NCBI GenBank assembly: GCA_947460795.1
Contig: CANHJA010000153.1
Coordinates: 1-5,661 of the forward strand
Source of the DNA: Bacteroidota bacterium
GTDB taxonomy: Bacteria > Bacteroidota > Bacteroidia > Chitinophagales > Chitinophagaceae
Direction of reading: 5' to 3'
Length of the DNA stretch: 5,661 bases
Both the position numbers and the translations under genes were made by a program. The notes under the pieces are model-generated. The model searched no databases and was not told the origin of the DNA. It saw only the letters and a program-made list of their open reading frames with translations. Every line of letters begins with the position of its first letter. The stretch's first letter is position 1. This document shows positions 1-5,661 of this stretch, piece after piece.

Positions 1-1
1 A

Positions 2-703
2 AGCACCAGTTCACAAGCTACTTTTGAAACATCAGTCAATTATGAGATTGGATATCGTTTCAATAAAAATGGTTTAAATATTCAATGTGTTGGATTTTTA
101 AATAATTATAAAAATATTTTAGGCTCTGATAATGTCTCTGGTGGTGGCGCAGGAACAGGCGATATGTTTAATGCAGGCAATGCTAAAATACAAGGTATAG
201 AAATTGGAATGGAATACGATATACTGCACAAAAAAAATAAATATGCATCTTTCAAGTTACCAATACATATTGTTTACACTTATACCAATGCTAAATTTAA
301 AGAAACATTTATTAATGGAGGTGGTGACTGGGGAAGCGGCACTATCAATAAAAACGACTTAATTCCATTTATAACTCCACACATTTTAACTGCTAGTATT
401 GGTTTTGAAAATAAAAAATTAAATGCAACTCTTACCGGACGATATACGGGTGAAACAAGAACAAAACCAGGGCAAGGGGATGCTATTTTACCCAATGAAA
501 TTGCAAAATACAATGAGGTAAACTCGATTGCAGGATTTTTAATAATAGATTTTTCTGCAAATTATAGAATGAGCAAAATGTTCACAATTTTTTCAACTAT
601 TAATAATCTTGCGAATAACAAATCCATCATAGCAAATTTACCTCAAGGTTACAGACCGAATATGCCATTGAGTTTTAATGTAGGATTAAAGGCCAACTTT
701 TAA
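2..703 (+). CDS. TonB-dependent outer-membrane receptor, FecA-like, C-terminal part (5' end outside window)
   Basis: This is the C-terminal 233 residues of an outer-membrane beta-barrel that imports a ligand using TonB/ExbBD energy. The frame is open from the window edge, so the ATG at 164 is internal and not the start. Visible landmarks are NYEIGYRF near the left edge (the 'YEiGyR' strand common to these receptors), a glycine-rich loop GGGAGTGDMFNAGNAKIQGIE that leads into the conserved 'G.E' strand, DLIPFITPH matching the 'lvPf.P.H' strand of FecA-type receptors, then NNLANNKS and GYRPNMPLSFNVGLKANF. The protein ends in Phe, the usual signal for barrel insertion by BAM. Known for the family: FecA-type receptors take up ferric citrate or similar chelates. 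The substrate here is inferred only from resemblance of the barrel end; plug domain and TonB box are not in the window. Receptor identity is secure, FecA subtype is moderate. Confidence 0.9.
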   Translation, partial: STSSQATFETSVNYEIGYRFNKNGLNIQCVGFLNNYKNILGSDNVSGGGAGTGDMFNAGNAKIQGIEIGMEYDILHKKNKYASFKLPIHIVYTYTNAKFKETFINGGGDWGSGTINKNDLIPFITPHILTASIGFENKKLNATLTGRYTGETRTKPGQGDAILPNEIAKYNEVNSIAGFLIIDFSANYRMSKMFTIFSTINNLANNKSIIANLPQGYRPNMPLSFNVGLKANF

Positions 704-725
704 TTTAGATACGAATTCGTTTTTG

Positions 726-733
726 TACATTTG
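726..733 (+). promoter_or_regulatory. Bacteroidota -7 promoter element (TACATTTG)
   Basis: TACATTTG matches TAnnTTTG exactly and ends 14 bases before the ATG at 748. No TTG is found at the expected -33 position (about 700-706), so only half of the consensus is supported. Transcription would start at about 737-740, giving a leader of roughly 10 bases. Confidence 0.55.
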
Positions 734-747
734 GTAAAATATGTAAC

Positions 748-1176
748 ATGAAAAAAATACTTTTCTTATTCTTGATAAGCATTAGCTCCTTGTTAAATGC
801 GCAAGAAAAAGCAAAAAAAACTCCTGAAGAAAAAGCAAAAAAGAAAACTATAGAAATGGTTTCGACTTTAAAATTGACGAAAGAGCAAGATGCATTAATT
901 TATTCTACCAATTTGAAAGTGTATCAAAGTATCCAAAAATATGATACAAAAGAACATTCTAAAAAAGATAAGAAAAAACAAAAAGACATTGCTCAAAGCC
1001 TTCGAGACAAGGAATTTAAACGCATTTTGACACCTGCCCAATTTAAATTATACATTGCATTAGATAAGGCCGATGATGCCAGAAAAGACGCAGTGAAAGA
1101 ATCGAAAAAAAAGGAAAAAAAAGAAAAGAAAAAGGACGATAATAAAACAGACAAAAAAGATAAAAAGAAGAAATAA
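748..1176 (+). CDS. Small exported Spy/CpxP-like (LTxxQ) protein with polylysine tail
   Basis: This is a 142-residue protein of unproven function. Residues 1-19 form a typical signal peptide (MKK, a hydrophobic stretch ILFLFLISISSLL, then NAQ with likely cleavage near A18/Q19), so it is probably periplasmic or envelope-associated. The mature part carries LTKEQ at 43-47 and LTPAQ at 94-98, about 50 residues apart. A pair of LTxxQ motifs in a small helical exported protein is the hallmark of the Spy/CpxP group, whose studied members are periplasmic chaperones or stress sensors. Residues 113-142 are a charged tail with 17 lysines, also rich in Glu and Asp, likely disordered. Putative promoter box at 726-733; no Shine-Dalgarno. 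The gene lies 44 bases after the receptor and 63 before pgk. The family assignment rests on motif reading alone, and chaperone activity is inference. The tail is encoded by long A-runs. Confidence 0.8.
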   Translation: MKKILFLFLISISSLLNAQEKAKKTPEEKAKKKTIEMVSTLKLTKEQDALIYSTNLKVYQSIQKYDTKEHSKKDKKKQKDIAQSLRDKEFKRILTPAQFKLYIALDKADDARKDAVKESKKKEKKEKKKDDNKTDKKDKKKK

Positions 1177-1215
1177 CTTACATTTCAATTAATTTTAATT
1201 ATGAAGTTGAATGCT

Positions 1216-1223
1216 TAATTTTG
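1216..1223 (+). promoter_or_regulatory. Bacteroidota -7 promoter element for pgk (TAATTTTG)
   Basis: TAATTTTG matches TAnnTTTG and is followed by CAGCC, a context typical of this phylum. It ends 16 bases before the pgk ATG at 1240, so the predicted leader is about 10 bases. A TTTT at 1193-1196 lies 19 bases upstream at the place of the -33 element but lacks the consensus G, so that half is weak. Together with the lack of a Shine-Dalgarno sequence, this supports the start at 1240. Confidence 0.6.
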
Positions 1224-1239
1224 CAGCCAAATAAAAAAT

Positions 1240-2433
1240 ATGTCAAAATTCACTTCATACAATTTCAATGGCAAAAAAGCATTAGTCCGAGTAGATTTTA
1301 ATGTCCCTTTAAATGCTGAATTTCAAATAACAGATGACACAAGAATGCAGGCAGCAGTGCCTACTATCAAAAAAATATTAAATGATGGCGGAAGTGTTAT
1401 TTTAATGTCACATCTTGGCCGTCCAAAGGAAGGTCCTACAGACAAATATTCATTAAAACACATCTTATCTCATTTAGTAAAAATATTAGATGGCGCAACT
1501 GTTAAATTTGCAGGAGACTGTATGGGAGAAGAAGCTGCAAATGAAGCTTCCACTTTACAAGCCGGTGAAGTATTGCTTTTAGAGAATTTACGCTTTTATA
1601 AAGAAGAAGAAAAAGGCGAAATAGGATTTGCTAAAAAATTGGCAGCTTATGGATATTGTTATGTAAATGACGCATTTGGAACTGCTCACAGAGCCCATGC
1701 TTCAACAGCGATTGTAGCTCAGTTTTTTGAACCCGAAAATAGAATGTTTGGGATGCTGATGGACGCTGAAGTTGCGAATGCAGAAAAAGTTTTACACCAG
1801 TCAGAAAGGCCATTTACGGCAATTTTAGGAGGTGCAAAAGTGAGTGATAAAATTTTAATTATTGAAATGCTTTTAGAAAAAGCAGACAACATCATTATTG
1901 GTGGTGGAATGGCTTATACATTTTTAAAAGCACAAGGAAATCAAATTGGCTCTTCCTTATGTGAAGATGATCGTTTGGATTTGGCAAATGAATTACTTGA
2001 AAAAGCAGCAGCAAAAGGGGTTAAATTATTGATTCCTACAGACAGTGTAATTGCTGATAAATTTGCGGCAGATGCAAACACACAAATTGTAGATAATAAC
2101 AATATTCCTGCTGGTTGGATGGGATTGGATATTGCATCAAAATCGGTAGAAACATTCAGTGATGTAATTAAAAACTCTAAAACTATATTGTGGAATGGCC
2201 CTATGGGTGTTTTTGAAATGGAGAAATTTCAAAGTGGCACTAAAGCGATCGCATTAGCAATTGCTGAAGCTACGAAACAAGGGGCTTTTTCATTAATTGG
2301 TGGAGGTGATTCTGTTGCCGCAATTAATAAATTTAATTTAGCGAATGAAGTTTCTTATGTAAGCACTGGTGGAGGTGCTTTGTTGGAATATTTTGAAGGA
2401 AAAACATTGCCAGGTATTGTAGCAATTAAATAA
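1240..2433 (+). CDS. pgk: Phosphoglycerate kinase
   Basis: This cytoplasmic glycolytic enzyme transfers phosphate from 1,3-bisphosphoglycerate to ADP, giving 3-phosphoglycerate and ATP; it runs in reverse in gluconeogenesis. At 397 residues it is the normal full length. N-terminal substrate domain: VRVDFNVPL (16-24, with D19 and N21), R35 in DDTR, HLGRP (58-62), ENLRF (115-119, R118) and FGTAHRAHAS (146-155, R151). C-terminal nucleotide domain: LGGAKVSDK (196-204, K200 and K204), IIGGGMAYTF (219-228), WNGPMGVFE (318-326, E326 contacts nucleotide), GGGDS (354-358) and STGGGA (375-380, the glycine-rich phosphate-binding turn). Every expected catalytic and binding residue I can place is present. 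The start is fixed by the family's N-terminus and by the -7 box 16 bases upstream. The gene sits 63 bases after the LTxxQ gene and ends in a strong terminator, so it is probably transcribed alone. No other glycolytic gene is adjacent in the window. Confidence 0.99.
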   Translation: MSKFTSYNFNGKKALVRVDFNVPLNAEFQITDDTRMQAAVPTIKKILNDGGSVILMSHLGRPKEGPTDKYSLKHILSHLVKILDGATVKFAGDCMGEEAANEASTLQAGEVLLLENLRFYKEEEKGEIGFAKKLAAYGYCYVNDAFGTAHRAHASTAIVAQFFEPENRMFGMLMDAEVANAEKVLHQSERPFTAILGGAKVSDKILIIEMLLEKADNIIIGGGMAYTFLKAQGNQIGSSLCEDDRLDLANELLEKAAAKGVKLLIPTDSVIADKFAADANTQIVDNNNIPAGWMGLDIASKSVETFSDVIKNSKTILWNGPMGVFEMEKFQSGTKAIALAIAEATKQGAFSLIGGGDSVAAINKFNLANEVSYVSTGGGALLEYFEGKTLPGIVAIK

Positions 2434-2434
2434 T

Positions 2435-2455
2435 ATTTCTTACTAAATAAGAAAT
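2435..2455 (+). repeat. AT-rich hairpin directly after the pgk stop codon
   Basis: ATTTCTTA (2435-2442) and TAAGAAAT (2448-2455) form a perfect 8-bp stem with a 5-base loop, beginning two bases after the stop codon. It has only one G-C pair and no T-run after it, so it is unlikely to terminate transcription itself. It stands just upstream of the true terminator and could help protect the mRNA 3' end; that role is inference. Confidence 0.45.
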
Positions 2456-2462
2456 TTAAATT

Positions 2463-2495
2463 AAAAGCATGCTAATTAAAATAGCATGCTTTTTT
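2463..2495 (+). terminator. Intrinsic terminator of pgk
   Basis: AAAAGCATGCTA (2463-2474) and TAGCATGCTTTT (2482-2493) are exact reverse complements, giving a 12-bp stem with a 7-base loop (ATTAAAA). The T-run at 2490-2495 overlaps the 3' arm. The stem core contains GCATGC. The A-run on the 5' arm pairs with the T-run, so the structure could also act on transcripts from the opposite strand. It separates pgk from uvrA. Confidence 0.88.
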
Positions 2496-2530
2496 CTTTC
2501 ATAAAATAATCTTCTGAATCCAATTGAATA

Positions 2531-2563
2531 TCATTGAGTCATTGATTTGATAGTTACTATTAA
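2531..2563. repeat. Short tandem and inverted repeats between pgk and uvrA
   Basis: TCATTGA occurs twice with an 8-base period (2531-2537 and 2539-2545). It is followed by TTGATAGTTACTATTAA (2547-2563), an imperfect palindrome centred on the T at 2555 with 5-bp perfect arms (ATAGT/ACTAT) and two more pairs outside one mismatch. Such a shape can be a protein-binding site, but it lies about 110 bases before the uvrA start and chance is possible in AT-rich DNA. Confidence 0.3.
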
Positions 2564-2610
2564 TTGATAAGAATAGTTTCTGTAGAAAAAAAGTAAATGC
2601 TGACTTCTAA

Positions 2611-2633
2611 ATTGTAAATACCCTATTGTAAAT
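2611..2633 (+). repeat. Direct repeat ATTGTAAAT upstream of uvrA
   Basis: ATTGTAAAT occurs at 2611-2619 and again at 2625-2633, so the copies are 14 bases apart from start to start and separated by ACCCT. They lie 29-51 bases upstream of the uvrA -7 box. This placement would suit a regulator site, but no known operator is recognised. Confidence 0.4.
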
Positions 2634-2661
2634 TCAACATGCTTCATTCAACTTTAATTAT

Positions 2662-2669
2662 TAATTTTG
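2662..2669 (+). promoter_or_regulatory. Bacteroidota -7 promoter element for uvrA (TAATTTTG)
   Basis: TAATTTTG is the same octamer as ahead of pgk, but it ends only 4 bases before the uvrA ATG at 2674. If used, transcription would start at or within a base or two of the start codon, giving a leaderless or nearly leaderless mRNA. No TTG lies at the expected -33 distance (about 2639-2643). Confidence 0.5.
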
Positions 2670-2673
2670 AAAT

Positions 2674-5496
2674 ATGTCAGACCACATAGAAGTCATTGGT
2701 GCTAGGGAGCACAATTTGAAAAATATTGATGTTAATATTCCCAAAAATAAATTGACAGTTATCACTGGAATTAGTGGTAGTGGCAAGTCTTCCTTGGCGT
2801 TTGATACCATTCATGCTGAAGGACAACGTCGATATATGGAAAGTTTTTCTGCGTATGCTCGTCAGTTTGTAGGCAATATGGAACGTCCGGATGTTGATAA
2901 AATAGATGGTCTTTCTCCTGTGGTGGCTATTGAACAAAAAACAACAAATAAAAGTCCTCGTTCTACGGTTGGAACGGTAACTGAGATTTATGATTTTTTA
3001 CGTTTGCTTTTTGCTAGAGCAGGTGAAGCATACAGTTACAATACAGGTAAAAAAATGGTTCGCTATTCGGAAGAAGAAATGTTAGAACTTATTTTTGATT
3101 TATTTAATAATAAGAAAATTTTAGTTTTAGCACCCATCATTAAAGGGCGTAAAGGTCATTATAGAGAATTATTTGAACAACTTCGAAAACAAGGCTATTT
3201 AAGAGTTAGAGTGGATGGCGATGTTTTGGAATTGAAAGAAAAAATGCAAGTAGACCGATATAAAGTACATGATATTGAAGTAGTGATTGATCGCTTGACA
3301 GCAGATAAAAATGCATCACAACGCTTGGTAGAAAGTTTGCAAAGTGCCTTAAAAATTGGCAATGACCAAGTAATGATTTTAAATCATGATAATGCCAATG
3401 ATGTTCGATTATTATCTAAATTATTGATGTGTTCAGAAACAGGTATTTCGTACGATGAACCTTCGCCAAATGCATTTTCATTCAATTCACCTTATGGAGC
3501 TTGTCCACAATGCAAAGGATTAGGAACTGTATACTCGATAGACATGAATGCGGTAATGCCCGACCAATCTGTTTCAATAGCGGATGGAGGAATAGCGCCA
3601 TTGGGTTTGGCAAGAGATACATTCATTTATCAACAAGTACAAGCTTTAGGTAAAAAATATAAATTTGATGTCAACAAGCCTATTTCTTCACTATCAGAAA
3701 AAGCGTTGAACATGGTTTTATATGGCTCTGAAGATTCTAAAATAGACATGGCCATTAATATTGAAGAAGAAATATCAGAAATGATTCCTACGCAATTTGA
3801 AGGAATTGTAAACATGGTGATTCGTTGGTTTGGAGACACAAAAAGTGAACACGTAAAACAATGGGCCGAAAAATATATGGTGGTTACGCACTGCCCTACT
3901 TGCCAAGGTGCACGATTGAAAAAAGAAAGTTTATGGTTTAAGATTGACGAAAAAAATATTTTTGAATTAAGTGAACTCAATTTATCAGAATTAAAAAATT
4001 GGTTGAAAGGAATTGAGAAAAGATTAAACAAAAAACAAAATGCAATAGCCAAAGAAATCATCAATGAAATTAATGAACGAATTGATTTTTTATTGGAAGT
4101 TGGATTGGATTATTTGACATTGAATAGAGTGTCAAGAAGTTTAAGTGGAGGTGAAAGTCAACGGATTCGATTGGCAACACAAATTGGTTCGAAGCTTAAA
4201 GGCATCACATATATTTTGGATGAACCAAGTATTGGTTTGCATCAACGCGACAATGAACGTTTAATAAAAGCATTGAAAAACCTTCGTGATGTAGGAAATA
4301 CAGTTATTGTTGTTGAACATGATAAAGACATTATGTTATGTGCTGATCACTTAATAGATGTAGGACCAGGCGCAGGCAGATTTGGCGGAAACATTGTGAG
4401 TGAAGGAACTCCTAAAACATTTTTAAAACAAAATACACCAACAGCCAACTTTTTAAAAGGAACTCAAAAAATTGACATCCCGAAAGAAAGAAGAAAAGGC
4501 AAAGGGGAATCGATAACCTTAAAAGGTGCAAATGGAAATAATTTACAAAAAGTAAATGCTTCATTCCCATTGGGGAAATTTATTTGTGTGACTGGTGTTT
4601 CGGGCAGTGGGAAATCGACATTGATAACTGAAACTTTTTATCCATTGTTATCGCAATATGTGTATGATAGTAAAACAAAGCCCTTAGAATATAAATCAAT
4701 TGAAGGATTGGAATTGATTGATAAAGTTATTGAAATAGACCAATCTCCTATTGGACGAACTCCTAGAAGCAATCCTGCAACCTATTGTAATTTCTTCAAT
4801 GATGTTCGACAATTATTTGCCATTATTCCTGAAGCGAAAATTAGGGGCTACAAACCAGGTAGGTTTTCATTTAATGTAAAAGGAGGACGATGTGAAACTT
4901 GTGAAGGCGCTGGGATGAAAACCATTGAAATGAATTTTTTACCTGATGTACATGTTTTGTGCGAACGTTGTCAAGGAAAACGTTTTAACAGAGAAACATT
5001 AGAAATAAAATATAAGGGGAAATCCATCAGTGATATTTTAGAAATGACAGTTGCAGAAGCAACCGATTTTTTTAAACACATTCCTTCATTATACAGGAAA
5101 GTGAAAACCTTAGAAGAAGTTGGCTTGGGTTATATTACACTAGGACAAAGTGCTACAACCTTGAGTGGTGGCGAGGCTCAACGGGTAAAATTAGCAACTG
5201 AGTTAAGCAAAAAAGATACAGGAAAAACCTTTTATATTTTAGATGAACCAACAACTGGCTTGCACTTTCAAGATATAGAATTGCTTTTGGGAGTATTGCA
5301 AAAATTGGTAGATAGAGGCAATACCGTTTTAGTCATTGAACACAATTTGGATGTTGTGAAAGTGAGCGATCACATCATTGACCTTGGGCCCGAAGGAGGC
5401 TCTGGTGGAGGTAAAATAATTGCCACCGGAACACCAGAAGAAGTGATTAAAAACAAGCAGAGTATTACAGGTAAGTTTTTGGCAATGGAAATGTAA
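2674..5496 (+). CDS. uvrA: UvrA, excinuclease ABC ATPase subunit A
   Basis: UvrA dimers scan DNA for bulky lesions, load UvrB, then leave so that UvrC can cut; this is bacterial nucleotide excision repair in the cytoplasm. At 940 residues it is full length for the family. Cassette 1: Walker A GISGSGKSS (32-40, K38), signature LSGGESQRIRLA (490-501), Walker B YILDEPSIGLH (513-523, D516/E517), switch H549. Cassette 2: Walker A GVSGSGKST (641-649, K647), signature LSGGEAQRVKLA (830-841), Walker B YILDEPTTGLH (854-864, D857/E858), switch H890. Residues about 130-250 hold the UvrB-binding domain (KGRKGHYRELFEQL at 157-170), followed by the insertion domain. DQSPIGRTPRSNPATY (689-704) is a conserved family stretch. 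The C-terminal zinc finger is complete (C740, C743, C763, C766). In the first finger the pairs are C253/T256 and C277/C280, so one cysteine is missing; C407/C410 is also conserved. The N-terminus MSDHIEVIGAREHNLKNI fits the family and fixes the start. Some Bacteroidota carry more than one UvrA; this is a canonical copy. Confidence 0.98.
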   Translation: MSDHIEVIGAREHNLKNIDVNIPKNKLTVITGISGSGKSSLAFDTIHAEGQRRYMESFSAYARQFVGNMERPDVDKIDGLSPVVAIEQKTTNKSPRSTVGTVTEIYDFLRLLFARAGEAYSYNTGKKMVRYSEEEMLELIFDLFNNKKILVLAPIIKGRKGHYRELFEQLRKQGYLRVRVDGDVLELKEKMQVDRYKVHDIEVVIDRLTADKNASQRLVESLQSALKIGNDQVMILNHDNANDVRLLSKLLMCSETGISYDEPSPNAFSFNSPYGACPQCKGLGTVYSIDMNAVMPDQSVSIADGGIAPLGLARDTFIYQQVQALGKKYKFDVNKPISSLSEKALNMVLYGSEDSKIDMAINIEEEISEMIPTQFEGIVNMVIRWFGDTKSEHVKQWAEKYMVVTHCPTCQGARLKKESLWFKIDEKNIFELSELNLSELKNWLKGIEKRLNKKQNAIAKEIINEINERIDFLLEVGLDYLTLNRVSRSLSGGESQRIRLATQIGSKLKGITYILDEPSIGLHQRDNERLIKALKNLRDVGNTVIVVEHDKDIMLCADHLIDVGPGAGRFGGNIVSEGTPKTFLKQNTPTANFLKGTQKIDIPKERRKGKGESITLKGANGNNLQKVNASFPLGKFICVTGVSGSGKSTLITETFYPLLSQYVYDSKTKPLEYKSIEGLELIDKVIEIDQSPIGRTPRSNPATYCNFFNDVRQLFAIIPEAKIRGYKPGRFSFNVKGGRCETCEGAGMKTIEMNFLPDVHVLCERCQGKRFNRETLEIKYKGKSISDILEMTVAEATDFFKHIPSLYRKVKTLEEVGLGYITLGQSATTLSGGEAQRVKLATELSKKDTGKTFYILDEPTTGLHFQDIELLLGVLQKLVDRGNTVLVIEHNLDVVKVSDHIIDLGPEGGSGGGKIIATGTPEEVIKNKQSITGKFLAMEM

Positions 5497-5505
5497 AATA
5501 AGGTA

Positions 5506-5528
5506 AGAATTAGCTATAAGCTTATTCT
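5506..5528. repeat. Inverted repeat after uvrA, possible weak terminator
   Basis: AGAAT-T-AGCT (5506-5515) pairs with AGCT-T-ATTCT (5519-5528) across a 3-base ATA loop: nine pairs with one T-T mismatch. The centre is the palindrome ATAAGCTTAT. It begins 10 bases after the uvrA stop. The following DNA (CTCTTTAATTCT) is only modestly T-rich, so termination is uncertain; a binding site or mRNA end structure is equally possible. Confidence 0.4.
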
Positions 5529-5565
5529 CTTTAATTCTAAATTATTTTATACAATATTGAAGTTA

Positions 5566-5573
5566 TAAATTTG
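5566..5573 (+). promoter_or_regulatory. Bacteroidota -7 promoter element for the last gene (TAAATTTG)
   Basis: TAAATTTG matches TAnnTTTG and ends 4 bases before the ATG at 5578, the same spacing as at uvrA. TTTT at 5545-5548 lies 17 bases upstream but is not a proper -33 TTG. If active, the transcript would be leaderless or nearly so. Confidence 0.45.
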
Positions 5574-5577
5574 TTTT

Positions 5578-5661
5578 ATGGCAGACACTCAACATTCAAA
5601 TTTAACGTTCACAAAAAAAGATTTTAATGCACATGATTTACCAACAGGAGAATATGAAAAT
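5578..5661 (+). CDS. Start of an unidentified gene, possibly a pentapeptide-repeat protein (3' end outside window)
   Basis: Only the first 28 codons are present, and the frame is open to the window edge. The peptide begins MADTQHSNLTFTKKDFNAHD and goes on LPTGEYEN. It has no signal peptide or membrane segment in this part, so a cytoplasmic protein is likely. From memory of the family, Bacteroidota pentapeptide-repeat proteins often open with a short acidic/lysine stretch followed by GEYENC and then the five-residue repeats; the visible end GEYEN fits that opening. The repeats themselves would lie beyond the edge, so this is inference. The start is supported by the TAnnTTTG box ending 4 bases upstream and by position 81 bases after the uvrA stop on the same strand. 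Alternative: an unrelated hypothetical protein. Confidence 0.55.
   Translation, partial: MADTQHSNLTFTKKDFNAHDLPTGEYEN

Noticed and set aside
280..513. Antisense open frame inside the receptor gene
   Set aside because: A shadow of the receptor reading frame; no family resemblance and no promoter element.
164..703. ATG at 164 as the start of a separate 179-residue protein
   Set aside because: The same frame is open back to the window edge and the upstream residues (NYEIGYRF and others) continue the receptor barrel, so this ATG is internal.
711..720. Perfect palindrome ACGAATTCGT followed by Ts, considered as a terminator of the receptor gene or an operator
   Set aside because: With a 4-base loop the stem is only 3 bp, too weak to terminate. 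It lies just upstream of the -7 box so an operator is conceivable, but a single 10-base palindrome is not enough evidence.
1184..1200. AATT-rich inverted repeat between the LTxxQ gene and pgk as a terminator
   Set aside because: Arms of only about four A/T pairs with no G-C pair and no following T-run; expected by chance in this AT-rich spacer.
1631..1813. Antisense open frame inside pgk
   Set aside because: Short, opposite conserved pgk sequence, with no supporting signals.
2677..2937. Antisense open frame opposite the start of uvrA
   Set aside because: It covers the conserved Walker A region of UvrA on the other strand; no independent evidence of coding.
3630..4064. Antisense open frame of 144 codons inside uvrA
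   Set aside because: It lies wholly opposite a strongly conserved coding region, has no promoter box or recognisable protein features, and its composition is what the reverse strand of uvrA would give.

Overview
The window looks like an ordinary chromosomal segment of a low-GC member of the Bacteroidota. The evidence is the C-terminal end of a TonB-dependent outer-membrane receptor, AT-rich DNA, no Shine-Dalgarno sequence ahead of any start codon, and a TAnnTTTG box (the -7 promoter element of this phylum) just upstream of all four starts visible here. The wording of the UvrA protein also fits Bacteroidota. I cannot name a genus.

Layout, all genes on the + strand: (1) 2-703, the last 233 residues of a TonB-dependent receptor, most like FecA-type ferric-citrate receptors; its 5' part lies outside the window. 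(2) 748-1176, a small exported protein with two LTxxQ motifs (Spy/CpxP-like) and a very lysine-rich tail. (3) 1240-2433, a complete phosphoglycerate kinase (pgk), followed by two hairpins, the second a clear intrinsic terminator at 2463-2495. (4) A 240-base intergenic region (2434-2673) holding the terminator, short repeats and the uvrA promoter motif. (5) 2674-5496, a complete uvrA encoding the damage-recognition ATPase of nucleotide excision repair, with both ATPase cassettes intact but one cysteine missing from the first C4 zinc finger. (6) From 5578 to the window edge, the first 28 codons of a gene that may encode a pentapeptide-repeat protein.

The genes do not form a recognisable pathway. 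They cover iron uptake at the outer membrane, an envelope protein of unknown exact role, glycolysis and DNA repair. Each intact start has its own promoter-like box and pgk has its own terminator, so most are probably separate transcription units that happen to lie in the same direction. I found no mobile element, CRISPR array, RNA gene or convincing new system. The points most worth a second look are the -7 boxes lying only 4 bases before the uvrA and last-gene start codons, the altered zinc finger in UvrA, and the polylysine tail encoded by slippage-prone A-tracts.
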